A stretch of DNA of 64,000 bases, taken from NCBI RefSeq assembly GCF_900109915.1, contig NZ_FOBU01000001.1, positions 1,697,004 through 1,761,003 on the forward strand, read 5' to 3'. This stretch comes from Luteibacter sp. UNCMF331Sha3.1. Lineage in GTDB: Bacteria; Pseudomonadota; Gammaproteobacteria; Xanthomonadales; Rhodanobacteraceae. A program made the position numbers and the translations under genes. This document shows positions 15,858 through 24,824 of this stretch, piece after piece. The stretch's first letter is position 1. Each line of letters begins with the position of its first letter. The notes under the pieces are model-generated. The model was not told the origin of the DNA. It did no database searches and saw only the letters and a list, made by a program, of their open reading frames with translations.

Positions 15858-16679
15858 TTAGCCCTTCACGCTGCCGAGCAGCAGTCCTTCGAGGTAGTAG
15901 CGCTGCAGCGCGAGGAACAATACGAGCACGGGGAGGATCGTGACCACGGAGCCCGCCATCATCAGCTCGCTGTCCTGCACGTGCTCGCGCGACAACGAGG
16001 CCAGTGCGATGGGGAGCGTGTAATGCTCCTGCCCGGTCAGCGCGATCAGCGGCCACATGAAGTCGTTCCACGCGGCGAGGAAAGTGAAGATCGCGAGCGT
16101 CACCATGATCGGCTTCAGCAACGGCATCACGATGGTGGCGAAGATGCGGAACTCGCCCGCGCCGTCGATGCGCGCCGCCTCCATCAGGTCGTCGGGGATG
16201 CCGCTGGCATACTGCCGCACCAGGAAGATGCCGAAGATGGTCGCCAGCGCCGGCACGATCACCGCGCCATACGTGTTCACCAGCCCCATGTATTTCAGCA
16301 GAAGGAACAGCGGCAGCATCGCGACCTGCGCGGGAATCACCAGCGCACCGAGCAGCACCTGGAATAACCGCTGGCGCCCCTTGAACTCGAGCTTCGCGAA
16401 CGCGTAGCCGGCCATCAGGTTGAAGGCGAGCGACACCAGCGTGATGCACGTCGAGATCAGCAGGCTGTTGAAGAGGTAGCGGCCCATGCCCGCGTTCATG
16501 AACAGCTGGCGGTAATTGTCCAGCGTGGCGTTCTTCGGAAGCACGGGTGGCGGCAATGCGCTCGCCTGCCCCTGCGGCATGAACGACACCGACACCATGT
16601 ACAGCAGCGGCGCGATCGCGATGACGGCGGCGCCGATCAGCAGGCCGTTGACGAGGGCTTTCGCAAGGCGCGGACTCAT
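15858..16679 (-). CDS. Carbohydrate ABC transporter permease, MalG/UgpE type
   Basis: A 273-residue inner-membrane protein with six predicted helices. The cytoplasmic EAA loop that docks on the ATPase is present as EAARIDGAGEFRIF-x-x-IVMPLLKP. It is the second permease of a CUT1-type importer. Its ATG at 16679 overlaps the stop of the preceding permease (ATGA), so the two are translationally coupled, and the glycosidase gene follows three bases after its stop. No ATP-binding subunit is encoded nearby. Confidence 0.93.
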   Translation of the reverse strand: MSPRLAKALVNGLLIGAAVIAIAPLLYMVSVSFMPQGQASALPPPVLPKNATLDNYRQLFMNAGMGRYLFNSLLISTCITLVSLAFNLMAGYAFAKLEFKGRQRLFQVLLGALVIPAQVAMLPLFLLLKYMGLVNTYGAVIVPALATIFGIFLVRQYASGIPDDLMEAARIDGAGEFRIFATIVMPLLKPIMVTLAIFTFLAAWNDFMWPLIALTGQEHYTLPIALASLSREHVQDSELMMAGSVVTILPVLVLFLALQRYYLEGLLLGSVKG

Positions 16680-17554
16680 GCCGGTTCTCCCCGCTTCGAC
16701 AGACGAAGCATCGCGGCGGTCACCACGAACATGATGACGAACAGGATGAAGGCCACGGCGGACGCCGAGCCGAGGTTCCACCACTTGAAGCCTTCTTCGT
16801 ACATCAGATACAGCACCGAGGTCGTGCTCTGCAACGGTCCGCCTTCCGTCATCACGTACGGCTCGGCGAACAGCTGGAAATAGCCCGACACGGTCAGGAT
16901 GCTGACCATCACCATCGTGGGCTTGAGCATCGGCAGCGTGATGTGGCGGAACTGCGCCATCGCGGATGCGCCGTCGATGCGCGCGGCCTCGTAGAGATCG
17001 CCCGGTATCGCCTGCAGGCCGGCCATGAAGATGATCATGTTGTAGCCGAAGTTCTTCCATATCGCGAACAGGATGATCGTCGGCATCGCCCAGTGTGGAT
17101 CGCCGAGCCAGTCGACCGTCGGGATGCCGACCGAATCGAACACGTAGTTGACCAGGCCGTACTTGGTATTGAATAGGTAACGCCAGATCACCGCAACCGC
17201 GACCACCGTGGTCACCACCGGAGCGAACAGCGCGGTCCGGAAGAACGGCTTGAACCGGGCAAGCGGCGAGTTCAGCAGCATCGCCGCGCCGAGCGAGGCC
17301 ATCAGCGACAACGGCACGCCCACGACGACGAAATACAGCGTGTGGCCCAGCGCCGACCAGAACAGCGGCCGCTGCAACAGCGCCCAGTAATTCTGCAGGG
17401 CCACGAACCGCAGGTTGCGGATGTCCGCGAGCGCATAGAGATCGTAGTCGGTGACGGACAGGACCAGCGCCGCTACCACCGGCAGCAGGAAGAACAGCCC
17501 GAGAACGATCAGCGCGGGCGTGATGAAGAGCCAGGCGGCGCGGGAGGTGGTCAT
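16676..17554 (-). CDS. Carbohydrate ABC transporter permease, MalF/UgpA type
   Basis: A 292-residue protein with six membrane helices and the EAA motif EAARIDGASAMAQFRHITLPML. It pairs with the 15858-16679 gene to form the membrane channel of a CUT1-family sugar importer. The ATG at 17554 overlaps the stop of the binding-protein gene by four bases (ATGA), and its own stop overlaps the next start in the same way. Confidence 0.93.
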   Translation of the reverse strand: MTTSRAAWLFITPALIVLGLFFLLPVVAALVLSVTDYDLYALADIRNLRFVALQNYWALLQRPLFWSALGHTLYFVVVGVPLSLMASLGAAMLLNSPLARFKPFFRTALFAPVVTTVVAVAVIWRYLFNTKYGLVNYVFDSVGIPTVDWLGDPHWAMPTIILFAIWKNFGYNMIIFMAGLQAIPGDLYEAARIDGASAMAQFRHITLPMLKPTMVMVSILTVSGYFQLFAEPYVMTEGGPLQSTTSVLYLMYEEGFKWWNLGSASAVAFILFVIMFVVTAAMLRLSKRGEPA

Positions 17555-18843
17555 GGCGATGCCTTGTGGCCGTGGTCGAGCATCCAGCGCCGCTTCTCGA
17601 GCAGGCGATTGGCGCGACGGTCGATTTCATCCGCGGCCTGGTCGATCGTGAGATCGCCGTGTGCCGCCTGCGCAGCCACCAGCTGCATCTCGGTGACGAT
17701 GCGTTCCCACTCGGCGACCGGTGGCGTCGGCTTCACGCGTTCGAGCTGGTCGCGGAACGCCGCGGCCTTGTCGTCGTTCTTCAGCGCGGGCACGTCCCAT
17801 GACGAGCGGCGTGGCGGCATGTCGCCGAGGATCTGGTAGAAGCGCTCCTGGATCGCGGGCCGCGACAGGAACTCGATCAGCGCCCACGCATCGTCCTTGT
17901 GCTTCGACCGCCGGAAGATCACGAGGCTCGAGCCGCCGGCGTTCGACGCACCCGGGCCATCGGGGCCGGGCAGGGGCGTCGTGGCCCAGTCGCCCTGCTG
18001 TTCCGGCGGCAACCGCTTGCGGAATTCGCCGATGTTCCAGGGTCCGGAAAGATAGAAAGCGAAGAAGCCCTGCCCGAACGCGGCCCAGGGATTGCCGATG
18101 CCGACGTTGGTCATCATCGGCGCCTGTTGGTCCTTGAACAGCGACACGTAGTACGCCAGCGCCTTCTTGAACCCGGGGCTGCGGAAGTTGCCGTAACGAC
18201 CGTCGTCGCGGAGCAGCGGATCGTCCTGCTGCAACGCGAGCGCGAGCAACTGCTCGAACTCGTTGGTAGGCAACAGCACGCCATACGTCTTTCCCGGCGG
18301 CGTGGACAGCTTCGCCATCATGTCGCGCCACTCGGCCCAGTCGCGCGGCGGGTGGTCGTAGCCGATCTTCGCGAGCAGGTCCTTGCGATAGAAAAGCAGA
18401 CGCGTGTCCACATACCAGGGCACGCCGTACAGCTTGCCGTCGATCACGTTGGTCGACCAGATCGCGGGGAAGTAATCGGCGGGATCGACGACCTTCGAGC
18501 CGGCGACGCGCGCGTCGAGTAGCTCGAGCGCATCGAGCGCGACCATTTCCGGCACCCACGTATTGCCGAGCTGGGTGATGTCGGGCGTGGAATCGCCGGC
18601 ATACGCGGTGAGCAGCTTCTGGTGCGCGGCCGTCAACGGCAACTGCTGCACCTCGACGTGCAGCCCGGGATGCTCGCGCTCGAACTCGGGCAGCAGCTTC
18701 GCCACCGCCTCGCCCTCGCGACCGATCGTCCAGAGCTGCAGCGTCCGGCTGCCCTCGTCGTGTTTCGCGCAGCCCGCTACGCCGGCACCGGCGAGAGCCA
18801 GCACCAGCCCGACGCGAAGCGTGCGAGCGAAACGCTTCACCAC
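17551..18843 (-). CDS. Extracellular sugar-binding lipoprotein of the ABC importer
   Basis: A 430-residue family 1 solute-binding protein. The signal ends in the lipobox VAGC (Cys25), which tethers it to the inner membrane's periplasmic face. The mature part shows the MalE/UgpB-like pattern: LQLWTIGREGEAVAKLLPEF, TPDITQLGNTWVPEM, and YGVPWYVDTRLLFYRKDL. The start is a GTG: 18843 has GAGG ten bases upstream, and 18840 is the alternative. Both overlap the end of the glycoamylase-like gene. It is followed by the two permeases with ATGA overlap. Confidence 0.9.
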   Translation of the reverse strand: MVKRFARTLRVGLVLALAGAGVAGCAKHDEGSRTLQLWTIGREGEAVAKLLPEFEREHPGLHVEVQQLPLTAAHQKLLTAYAGDSTPDITQLGNTWVPEMVALDALELLDARVAGSKVVDPADYFPAIWSTNVIDGKLYGVPWYVDTRLLFYRKDLLAKIGYDHPPRDWAEWRDMMAKLSTPPGKTYGVLLPTNEFEQLLALALQQDDPLLRDDGRYGNFRSPGFKKALAYYVSLFKDQQAPMMTNVGIGNPWAAFGQGFFAFYLSGPWNIGEFRKRLPPEQQGDWATTPLPGPDGPGASNAGGSSLVIFRRSKHKDDAWALIEFLSRPAIQERFYQILGDMPPRRSSWDVPALKNDDKAAAFRDQLERVKPTPPVAEWERIVTEMQLVAAQAAHGDLTIDQAADEIDRRANRLLEKRRWMLDHGHKASP

Positions 18844-20318
18844 AGGTTGGCGGCCTCGTCGGCGTCGAGCCAGCCGCCGCTGAAGCCGGCGCGCTGCAGA
18901 CCCTTGCGGATGTACGGATTCTTCTTCATCACGTTCCAGACGAACTCGCTGCGGTAGTTCTCGATCATCAGTACGATCGGGCCCTGGTCGATGCCCAGAT
19001 GCACGGTATCGGCCCAGCCGAAGCCGGGCACCAGGCGGCCCGTACGCAGTTCGGTCTTGGTGTCGAAGGTCAGGTTGAACGCATCGACGAAGCCGTACTT
19101 CGTATAGATGTATTGACCGTACTTCTTCTTCATTTCTTCCAGCGCGGGAATCACGATTTCCGGCGCGAAGGCGATGGAGCCGCCCGCCGCGGTCGGAACG
19201 ATGGTGCCGTCGTCCGAAACGTAGTCGAGACCGGCGCCACGGGCGGTGTAACCCTGGTAAGTCCGCTCTTTGTCGCCCTGCTTGATGATCAGGCCTCCGG
19301 GGCCGTTGCTGGCCGTCAGGCCCCACACGTTCTTGCCATAGCCCTTCCAGCCGCCCGGATTCGCCACGGCATAGGCCTGCTGCGAATAGGTGGCACGACG
19401 GCTGTTCTCGAAATAGTCGAGATCGTGCGACTTGCTCCACGCGTCGCGGATGCCGCGAAAATCGATGAACGTGTGGCTGTACTGGTGCCCGAACAGCGGC
19501 GCGAAGTTCAGGAACGTCTGCCCGTGGAACTCGCCCCAGGTCCTGTCGTACGTCTTCGTCCAGGCCTGCCAGGCATCGTCGCCCACCGGATGCGTCGGCG
19601 AGCCGAGCGCCAGGATGTAGACGAGCATGCCTTCGTTGTAGCCCTGCCAGTCGTGCGGGATCTGCTTGCCGCCCGGCGTCCACCCCATGTTGATGAGCGG
19701 CGCACGGGTCTGTGCCCACGTCCACTCCACGCGGCGGTAGATCTGGTCGGCGATGTCGCGGATTTCCTTTTCCTTCGCCGTGTCGCGGTCGTAGTAGCTC
19801 TGCGCGAACAGGATGCCGCCCAGCAGCAGCGTGGTGTCGACGGTGGAAACCTCCACCCAACGATCGTGCCGGGCGCCGGTTTCCATGTTGAGGAAGTGGT
19901 AGAAGAAGCCCTTGTAGCCCGTGGCGCCGTCTTCCGCGTCGCTCTGCGGCGCGTCGCGGAAGAAGCGGAGCGTGGCGAGCGTGCGGTCGATCGCCTGGTC
20001 GCGCGTGATGTAGCCGCGCTCCACGCCCACGCCATACGCCGTGAGCCCGAAGCCCACCGATGCGATCGACGCGAACGACTGCGTCGGGTAGTGGTCGGGC
20101 ACCAGGCCGTTGACCGGATTGGCGCTGTCCCAGAACCACTGGAACGTTCGCTTCTCGAGGTCGGCGATCATCGGCGGCACCGCATGCACGTCGCGCATCG
20201 CGGAGGCCGCGGCGTGCCTGGGCTTCGCCGTTTCGATCTGCGCCATGGCCATCGGCGCGGCAGTGGCGAGCATCACGCCAAGGGCGAGCGAGAGGCGTTT
20301 CAGGGTTTCGGCTTGCAT
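18837..20318 (-). CDS. Secreted glycoamylase-domain hydrolase, GH144-like (probable endo-beta-1,2-glucanase type)
   Basis: A 493-residue protein with signal peptide ending AMAQ (about residue 27). The rest is one (alpha/alpha)6 domain of the glycoamylase family (PF10091): RTFQWFWDSANPVNGL near the N-terminus, GHQYSHTFIDFRGIRD and DYFENSRRATYSQQAYA in the middle, and GIDQGPIVLMIENYRSEFVW near the end. Characterised relatives in GH144 cleave linear beta-1,2-glucan, and related domains occur in cyclic beta-1,2-glucan synthases; extending this activity here is inference. ATG 20318 has AGGAT upstream, and a palindromic operator lies 17 bases before the start. It leads a five-gene operon joined by overlapping or nearly touching genes. 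Confidence 0.85.
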   Translation of the reverse strand: MQAETLKRLSLALGVMLATAAPMAMAQIETAKPRHAAASAMRDVHAVPPMIADLEKRTFQWFWDSANPVNGLVPDHYPTQSFASIASVGFGLTAYGVGVERGYITRDQAIDRTLATLRFFRDAPQSDAEDGATGYKGFFYHFLNMETGARHDRWVEVSTVDTTLLLGGILFAQSYYDRDTAKEKEIRDIADQIYRRVEWTWAQTRAPLINMGWTPGGKQIPHDWQGYNEGMLVYILALGSPTHPVGDDAWQAWTKTYDRTWGEFHGQTFLNFAPLFGHQYSHTFIDFRGIRDAWSKSHDLDYFENSRRATYSQQAYAVANPGGWKGYGKNVWGLTASNGPGGLIIKQGDKERTYQGYTARGAGLDYVSDDGTIVPTAAGGSIAFAPEIVIPALEEMKKKYGQYIYTKYGFVDAFNLTFDTKTELRTGRLVPGFGWADTVHLGIDQGPIVLMIENYRSEFVWNVMKKNPYIRKGLQRAGFSGGWLDADEAANLW

Positions 20319-20334
20319 CGGATGGATCCTGTTG

Positions 20335-20348
20335 CGTAAACGTTTACG
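20335..20348. promoter_or_regulatory. LacI-type operator before the glycoamylase-ABC operon
   Basis: CGTAAACGTTTACG is a perfect 14-bp palindrome with the central CG pair of LacI/GalR-family operators. It lies 17 bases before the start codon at 20318, within the expected promoter-proximal region. The matching site at 24811-24824, before the LacI-family gene, makes that regulator the obvious ligand. Confidence 0.85.
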
Positions 20349-20390
20349 TGACGGTAGCAAATAAAAGCCTCGAGGGGCTCTTCTCTCCAA

Positions 20391-20424
20391 GAAAAAAGAA
20401 ACGCCCGCGGGGAGATACGCGGGC
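20391..20424 (-). terminator. Intrinsic terminator of the TonB receptor gene
   Basis: On the minus strand GCCCGCG (20418-20424) pairs with CGCGGGC (20403-20409), followed by GTTTCTTTTTTC: a strong stem plus U-tract. A second hairpin (20434-20459, GCGCATCCGG with its complement) lies between it and the stop codon at 20468. The receptor transcript therefore ends before the glycoamylase operon promoter. Confidence 0.9.
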
Positions 20425-20467
20425 GCGCAAAAGGACGCATCCGGTTGCCCGGATGCGCCAGGGTGGA

Positions 20468-23400
20468 TTAGAACTTCAGACCCACAGTGAAGCGGGCGGT
20501 GCGCGGCAGATAGGTGATGTTGCCCTTCTTGTTCACTGCCACCGGGCGGCTGTTGAGGATGCCGTCCGAACCCCAGTTCACGAGGTAATCCGAGTCCGCG
20601 TAGTTCTTCCAGTTGAAGACGTTCAGCAGGTCGAAGCGCGCGTAGATCTTCACGTCGTCGCTGATCACGAAGTCTTTGGTCAGCTGCATGTCGACGTCGC
20701 GGTAGCCCCAGATGTCGCCACCGACGAGGAACTTCGCACCGCTCGGCGTGGCGGCCATCGGCATGCAGTTCGATCCGTTCGGCTCGATCTGGCCGTAGCA
20801 GGCGGCCGCGTTCTTCGGCAGCGGCGTGGCGAGGGTGAGCTTGATCGAGCCGGAGATGCCCCACGGCAGATCGACCGCACCGGTACCGACGAAGCGATGC
20901 TTGGCCACGGCGTTCGACGTGATAAACGGGTAGTCGCCGATCGTCGGCTCATCGAACGAGTAGTGCTCGTTGATGTCGCGATTCTGCTTCGAGTGCGAGA
21001 ACGTGTACGACAGGCTCGTGCTCCAGCCGGACTCGCGGGTATAGGGCTTCTGCGCCGACAGCAGGACCTGGGTCGTGCGGGTCTGGATGCCGTTGTCGCC
21101 GAGGATCAAGCCGCCCACGTTCGGGATCGGATAATCCCAAGGCTGCGAGCCGTTCTGGAAGAACGCGCCGTTGGGGTAGCGGTTGCCGAGCGTGAATGCG
21201 AAGCCGTCCTTGCTGAGCACACGCGTCACCGTGGCGTCGGTCAGCCATTCGCCGATCGTATTCGACATGCCCAGGCTGAACTGGTCGCTGTACGGCGCCT
21301 TAAGCTTGTTGTTGAGCATGTCGACTTCCTGACCGGCATTGCCGCCGACGAGGTAGTTTTGCAGCACGTTCTGGCCGTTGAGGAACTCCGGATTCCAGGG
21401 CACGCAGGTGGCGGACGTCGTGTCGCATGGATGCGTCGGGATGTTGAAGCGGAGCGTCGTCTGCGGCAGCGCCTGCTTGGTGACTTCGGTCTGCAAGTAG
21501 TCGTACAGGTTACGGTCGTATGCACGACCCGCGCCGCCGTGGATCACGTGCGCTTCGTCCGCGAACAGGTCGTACGAGAAGCCGAGACGCGGCTGCCACT
21601 GACCCTTGAACGAATGACGGTTGTGACCGTCGCTGACGTAGTCGTTGAGATTGACGCCACCGGCGGCGAGCGCGTCGCCGTAGGTGGATCCCGGTGCCGC
21701 ACCGGCGTACGGATTCGGCGAATTGATCGCATCGAGCACGCGCTGCGACGTCACGAAGTTGTTGTACGACGGATTGACTTCGTAGTCCCAGCGAACGCCG
21801 AGGTTCAGCGTCAGGTGGTCGTTAACCGACCAGTCGTCCTGCGCGAAGATGCCGTACTGGCGCGCCGTCGTTTCGGCGACGCCGCTCGTGCCGGGAAGAG
21901 CCGACGCGTAGAACACCTGCCACGGCTGCGACGAGACGCCCGTCGGGTTCACGTCGTAGAAGAACTGCGGGCTCTGCGCGGCAGCATCGGCCGCCTTCAG
22001 TTCGATCGACTTGAACTTGTAGCCAAACTTCACGACGTGGTCGCCATGCCATTCGAGATCGTTGAAAGTGAATTGATCCGAGATGCTCGGACCTTCCTGG
22101 CTCTTGGTCTGCGTCGCGCGCGGATCGGCCGAACCCGTCGTGATGATCGTCGGGTTGTTCGTGTCCGGCTGCCAGCTGTAGGTGTAGCCATTGCCGGGCT
22201 GGAGCGGGAACGCGTTGATGTATGCGTTCTCGAACGTGAGGATCAGTTCGTTGTACCAGCTGTCGCCGCTATGCGCCCACTTGAAGGTGCCGCGCGTGTC
22301 GTGGTTCTCGTTGTTGACGCCGGCCGACGGCGCGGTGCCGGTGCCGATGCCGGAGATCTGCGTTTCGCGACGCACCTGCGTGCTGATCTCGATGCGATCG
22401 CGGTCGGTGAGTTCCCAGTCGATCTTGCCGAAGTACAGCTTCTCATCGAAGTTGAGGTTCGCGGAACCGAGTTCCGACTGCACGTTGGCGGGCAGGAGCG
22501 GCGTGACGTCGCCGGCGAAGTTGATGCTGTTCGGGACGACGGAGATCGGCGTGTCGAACTTCTTCTGCTCGAAGGCGATGAAGAAGTGCATCTTGTCCTT
22601 GATGATCGGGCCGCCCAGGGCGAAGCCGTATTCCTTGGACTCCGAGTCGACCTTGCGGCCGGTGCTCTCTTCGATCGGCGTGCGGTTGCGGAACGCGTCG
22701 TTGGTGTACGTGCCGAACACTTCGCCGTGGAATTCGTTCGTGCCCGACTTTGTCTCGGCCGTGATCGCCGCCGACGAGACCTGGTCGTACTCGGCCTTGT
22801 AGTTCGACGTGATGACCTTGTACTCGCCGATGGCGAGCTGCGGGAACGGATTGCCCTGGCTGTTGTTCTGGCCGGAGACGCCGCCTTCCTTCACGTAGCT
22901 CTTCTGGCTGACACCGTCAATGTAGACGTTCGTCGAGCTGTTGTTCTGCGCACCGCCGCGAAGCGACGTGTTTCCCTTCGCATCGACAGAGAAGACCATG
23001 CCCGGCACGGTGTCGGCGAACTCGAGGAAGTTACGCGAAGCTTGGGGAATCGTCGCGATCTGGTGGAGCGAGATCGTCTGGCCGACTTCCGGCGTCTTCA
23101 CTTCTTCGAGCGTGGTGGCCGCGACCGAGACGCCTTCCATCTGCGTCGCGTTGGCCGCATTGGCGGAAGGGCCCTGCGTGGCCGGCGCGGCGAGATTCAG
23201 CGTGCCGGTCGACGCGACCGTCAGCGTCACGTTCTGCTCGGTCCCCGGACCGGCATCGACGCGGTACGTCGCGGGCGGCAGGCCGTTGATGATATACGAG
23301 CCGTCCTGGCCGGCCGTGGCGTGACGCGTGAGACCCGTCTGCGAATTGAACACCGTGACGTTAGCGCCCGGCGTCGCCTTGCCGCGAAGCGTCGCGTTGG

Positions 23401-23500
23401 CGGACTGGGCCATGACCATGGTCGGCATGGCGACGGCGGCGACGGCCGTCGCGATGACGCTGACGAGCAATTTCTTCTTGAACTGCATCGAGGCTTTCAT
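20468..23500 (-). CDS. TonB-dependent outer-membrane receptor, Oar-like, probable oligosaccharide uptake
   Basis: A 1010-residue protein. A signal peptide (about 1-34, ending MVMA) is followed by a carboxypeptidase-regulatory-like beta-sandwich (about 35-105: ATLRGKATPGANVTVFN, DGSYIINGLPPATYRV). The plug domain comes next (about 130-260, with NVYIDGVSQK), then a 22-strand barrel ending in the aromatic RFTVGLKF. This architecture is common for xanthomonad receptors importing glycans or large substrates. ATG 23500 follows GAGGGGA. It lies between its LacI-family regulator and the hydrolase/ABC operon, which suggests it brings the released oligosaccharide into the periplasm. It has its own terminator. 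Confidence 0.92.
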   Translation of the reverse strand: MKASMQFKKKLLVSVIATAVAAVAMPTMVMAQSANATLRGKATPGANVTVFNSQTGLTRHATAGQDGSYIINGLPPATYRVDAGPGTEQNVTLTVASTGTLNLAAPATQGPSANAANATQMEGVSVAATTLEEVKTPEVGQTISLHQIATIPQASRNFLEFADTVPGMVFSVDAKGNTSLRGGAQNNSSTNVYIDGVSQKSYVKEGGVSGQNNSQGNPFPQLAIGEYKVITSNYKAEYDQVSSAAITAETKSGTNEFHGEVFGTYTNDAFRNRTPIEESTGRKVDSESKEYGFALGGPIIKDKMHFFIAFEQKKFDTPISVVPNSINFAGDVTPLLPANVQSELGSANLNFDEKLYFGKIDWELTDRDRIEISTQVRRETQISGIGTGTAPSAGVNNENHDTRGTFKWAHSGDSWYNELILTFENAYINAFPLQPGNGYTYSWQPDTNNPTIITTGSADPRATQTKSQEGPSISDQFTFNDLEWHGDHVVKFGYKFKSIELKAADAAAQSPQFFYDVNPTGVSSQPWQVFYASALPGTSGVAETTARQYGIFAQDDWSVNDHLTLNLGVRWDYEVNPSYNNFVTSQRVLDAINSPNPYAGAAPGSTYGDALAAGGVNLNDYVSDGHNRHSFKGQWQPRLGFSYDLFADEAHVIHGGAGRAYDRNLYDYLQTEVTKQALPQTTLRFNIPTHPCDTTSATCVPWNPEFLNGQNVLQNYLVGGNAGQEVDMLNNKLKAPYSDQFSLGMSNTIGEWLTDATVTRVLSKDGFAFTLGNRYPNGAFFQNGSQPWDYPIPNVGGLILGDNGIQTRTTQVLLSAQKPYTRESGWSTSLSYTFSHSKQNRDINEHYSFDEPTIGDYPFITSNAVAKHRFVGTGAVDLPWGISGSIKLTLATPLPKNAAACYGQIEPNGSNCMPMAATPSGAKFLVGGDIWGYRDVDMQLTKDFVISDDVKIYARFDLLNVFNWKNYADSDYLVNWGSDGILNSRPVAVNKKGNITYLPRTARFTVGLKF

Positions 23501-23738
23501 TGTTCCCCTCTCCCAAGTGTTCTTCTGTGTTGTGTGATCCGATCCAGCGAACGAAACGTACGGTGGTCGACCTTCTTGTCGTTCTCGCGGTGGCTCGATG
23601 CCACTCTTGTCGAAGCGTGCTGCCCCGTATGTCTCGTCCCTCCGCGTTCGCGGATGGGATATGTCGAGCGAAGTCCTTCGAAAAGCGCCGTCCTGGGATT
23701 CCAGTCCGCGGCCCGGCAAGCCGCGTGTCCGACGGGTA

Positions 23739-24761
23739 TCAGGCCCGTCGTCGTACCGTGTCGCTGCCCCCGCAGGAGGCGCGGACGACGAGTTCGGTGC
23801 CGACGACGGCGCGCGGTTCCGGCGGCGCGTCGTCGGCGGCTTCGATCATGCGCACCAGGCGTTCGAGTGCGGCTTCGCCGAGCTCGGCGATGCGCACGCG
23901 GACGGTGCTGAGCGGCGGCGTGACGTAGCGCGCCATGGGAATGTCGTCGAAGCCGACCACGGCGATGTCCGCCGGCGTACGCACCTGCGCTTCGGAAAGC
24001 GCGGAGAGGCAGCCGATGGCCATCATGTCGTTGGCGGCGAAGATCGCGTCGGGGCGCGGCACCATCGACAGCGCCTGCTTGCCCGCGTGGTAGCCGGACT
24101 CTTCGGTGAAGTCGCCGGCGATCACGGTGGCTCGATCGGCAAGGCCTGCCGCCGCCATCGCTTCGCGATACCCGCGGCAACGCTCCTGCACGTCGTGGTT
24201 CACTTCCGGGCCACCGATGAACGCGATGCGCTTGCGGCCGAGCGACAGCAGGTGCTCGGTCATCGCGTACGCGCCGCCGAAGTCGTCGACGTCGAGTGCC
24301 GCGTGGCGTTCGGAGCGCACGTGGCTGTTGATCAGCACCGTGGGCAGCACGACAGGCAGGTTTTCGTCGAGGAACGCCTCGTCGGCGTGCGGCGACATCA
24401 CGAGCAGACCGTCCACGCGGCCCTGCATGGCCCGCAGCGCGATCGCCGCTTCGGTCGCATCGCCATGCGAACTGGATACCAGCAGATAGAGGCCGCGAGC
24501 GCGCGCCGCGAGGTCGATACCGCGGATCAGTTCCGAGAAGAATGCGCCGTGCAGGTCGGGAAGCAGTGCGCCGATGGTCTGCGTGCGGCGAGTGATGAGG
24601 CTGCGTGCGGCGTTGTGCGGCACGTAGCGCAGACGGGCGGCCACCTCGCGGATGCGCTTCTGCGTCTCGGCCGTTACCCCACTGTGCCCATTCAGCGCGC
24701 GCGACACGGAGGCCACCGATACGTTGGCCATCCTCGCGACGTCTTTGATCGTCACACTCAC
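23739..24761 (-). CDS. LacI/GalR-family transcriptional regulator of the sugar locus
   Basis: A 340-residue repressor. The N-terminal helix-turn-helix and hinge helix (IKDVARMANVSVASVSRALN, then RLRYVPHNAARSL, residues 3-57) precede a periplasmic-binding-protein-like ligand domain (about 60-335: IGALLPDLHGAFFSELIRGI, FAANDMMAIGCLSAL, VVGFDDIPMARYVTPPL). It should bind the CGTAAACGTTTACG palindrome before the glycoamylase operon and the similar site before its own gene, giving autoregulation; the inducer is probably the sugar taken up. About 240 bases separate its stop from the TonB receptor start. Confidence 0.93.
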   Translation of the reverse strand: MSVTIKDVARMANVSVASVSRALNGHSGVTAETQKRIREVAARLRYVPHNAARSLITRRTQTIGALLPDLHGAFFSELIRGIDLAARARGLYLLVSSSHGDATEAAIALRAMQGRVDGLLVMSPHADEAFLDENLPVVLPTVLINSHVRSERHAALDVDDFGGAYAMTEHLLSLGRKRIAFIGGPEVNHDVQERCRGYREAMAAAGLADRATVIAGDFTEESGYHAGKQALSMVPRPDAIFAANDMMAIGCLSALSEAQVRTPADIAVVGFDDIPMARYVTPPLSTVRVRIAELGEAALERLVRMIEAADDAPPEPRAVVGTELVVRASCGGSDTVRRRA

Positions 24762-24810
24762 CAGTTCACGCCCTTGTATGCGACCCCTCCCGGGTCTCGT
24801 CGGCGCGGAA

Positions 24811-24824
24811 CGTAAACGTTTTCA
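24811..24824. promoter_or_regulatory. LacI-type operator before the regulator gene
   Basis: CGTAAACGTTTTCA matches the perfect palindrome at 20335-20348 in 12 of 14 positions. It lies about 50 bases before the regulator's start codon, where a repressor could block its own transcription. Confidence 0.75.

Noticed and set aside
23501-23738. A third LacI operator before the TonB receptor
   Set aside because: Only a weak CGAAACGTACG half-match is present; not enough to include.
20348-23911. An 1187-codon plus-strand frame opposite the TonB receptor
   Set aside because: Composition is Arg/Val/Asp/Glu biased without motifs; the minus-strand receptor has a signal peptide, plug, barrel and terminator.
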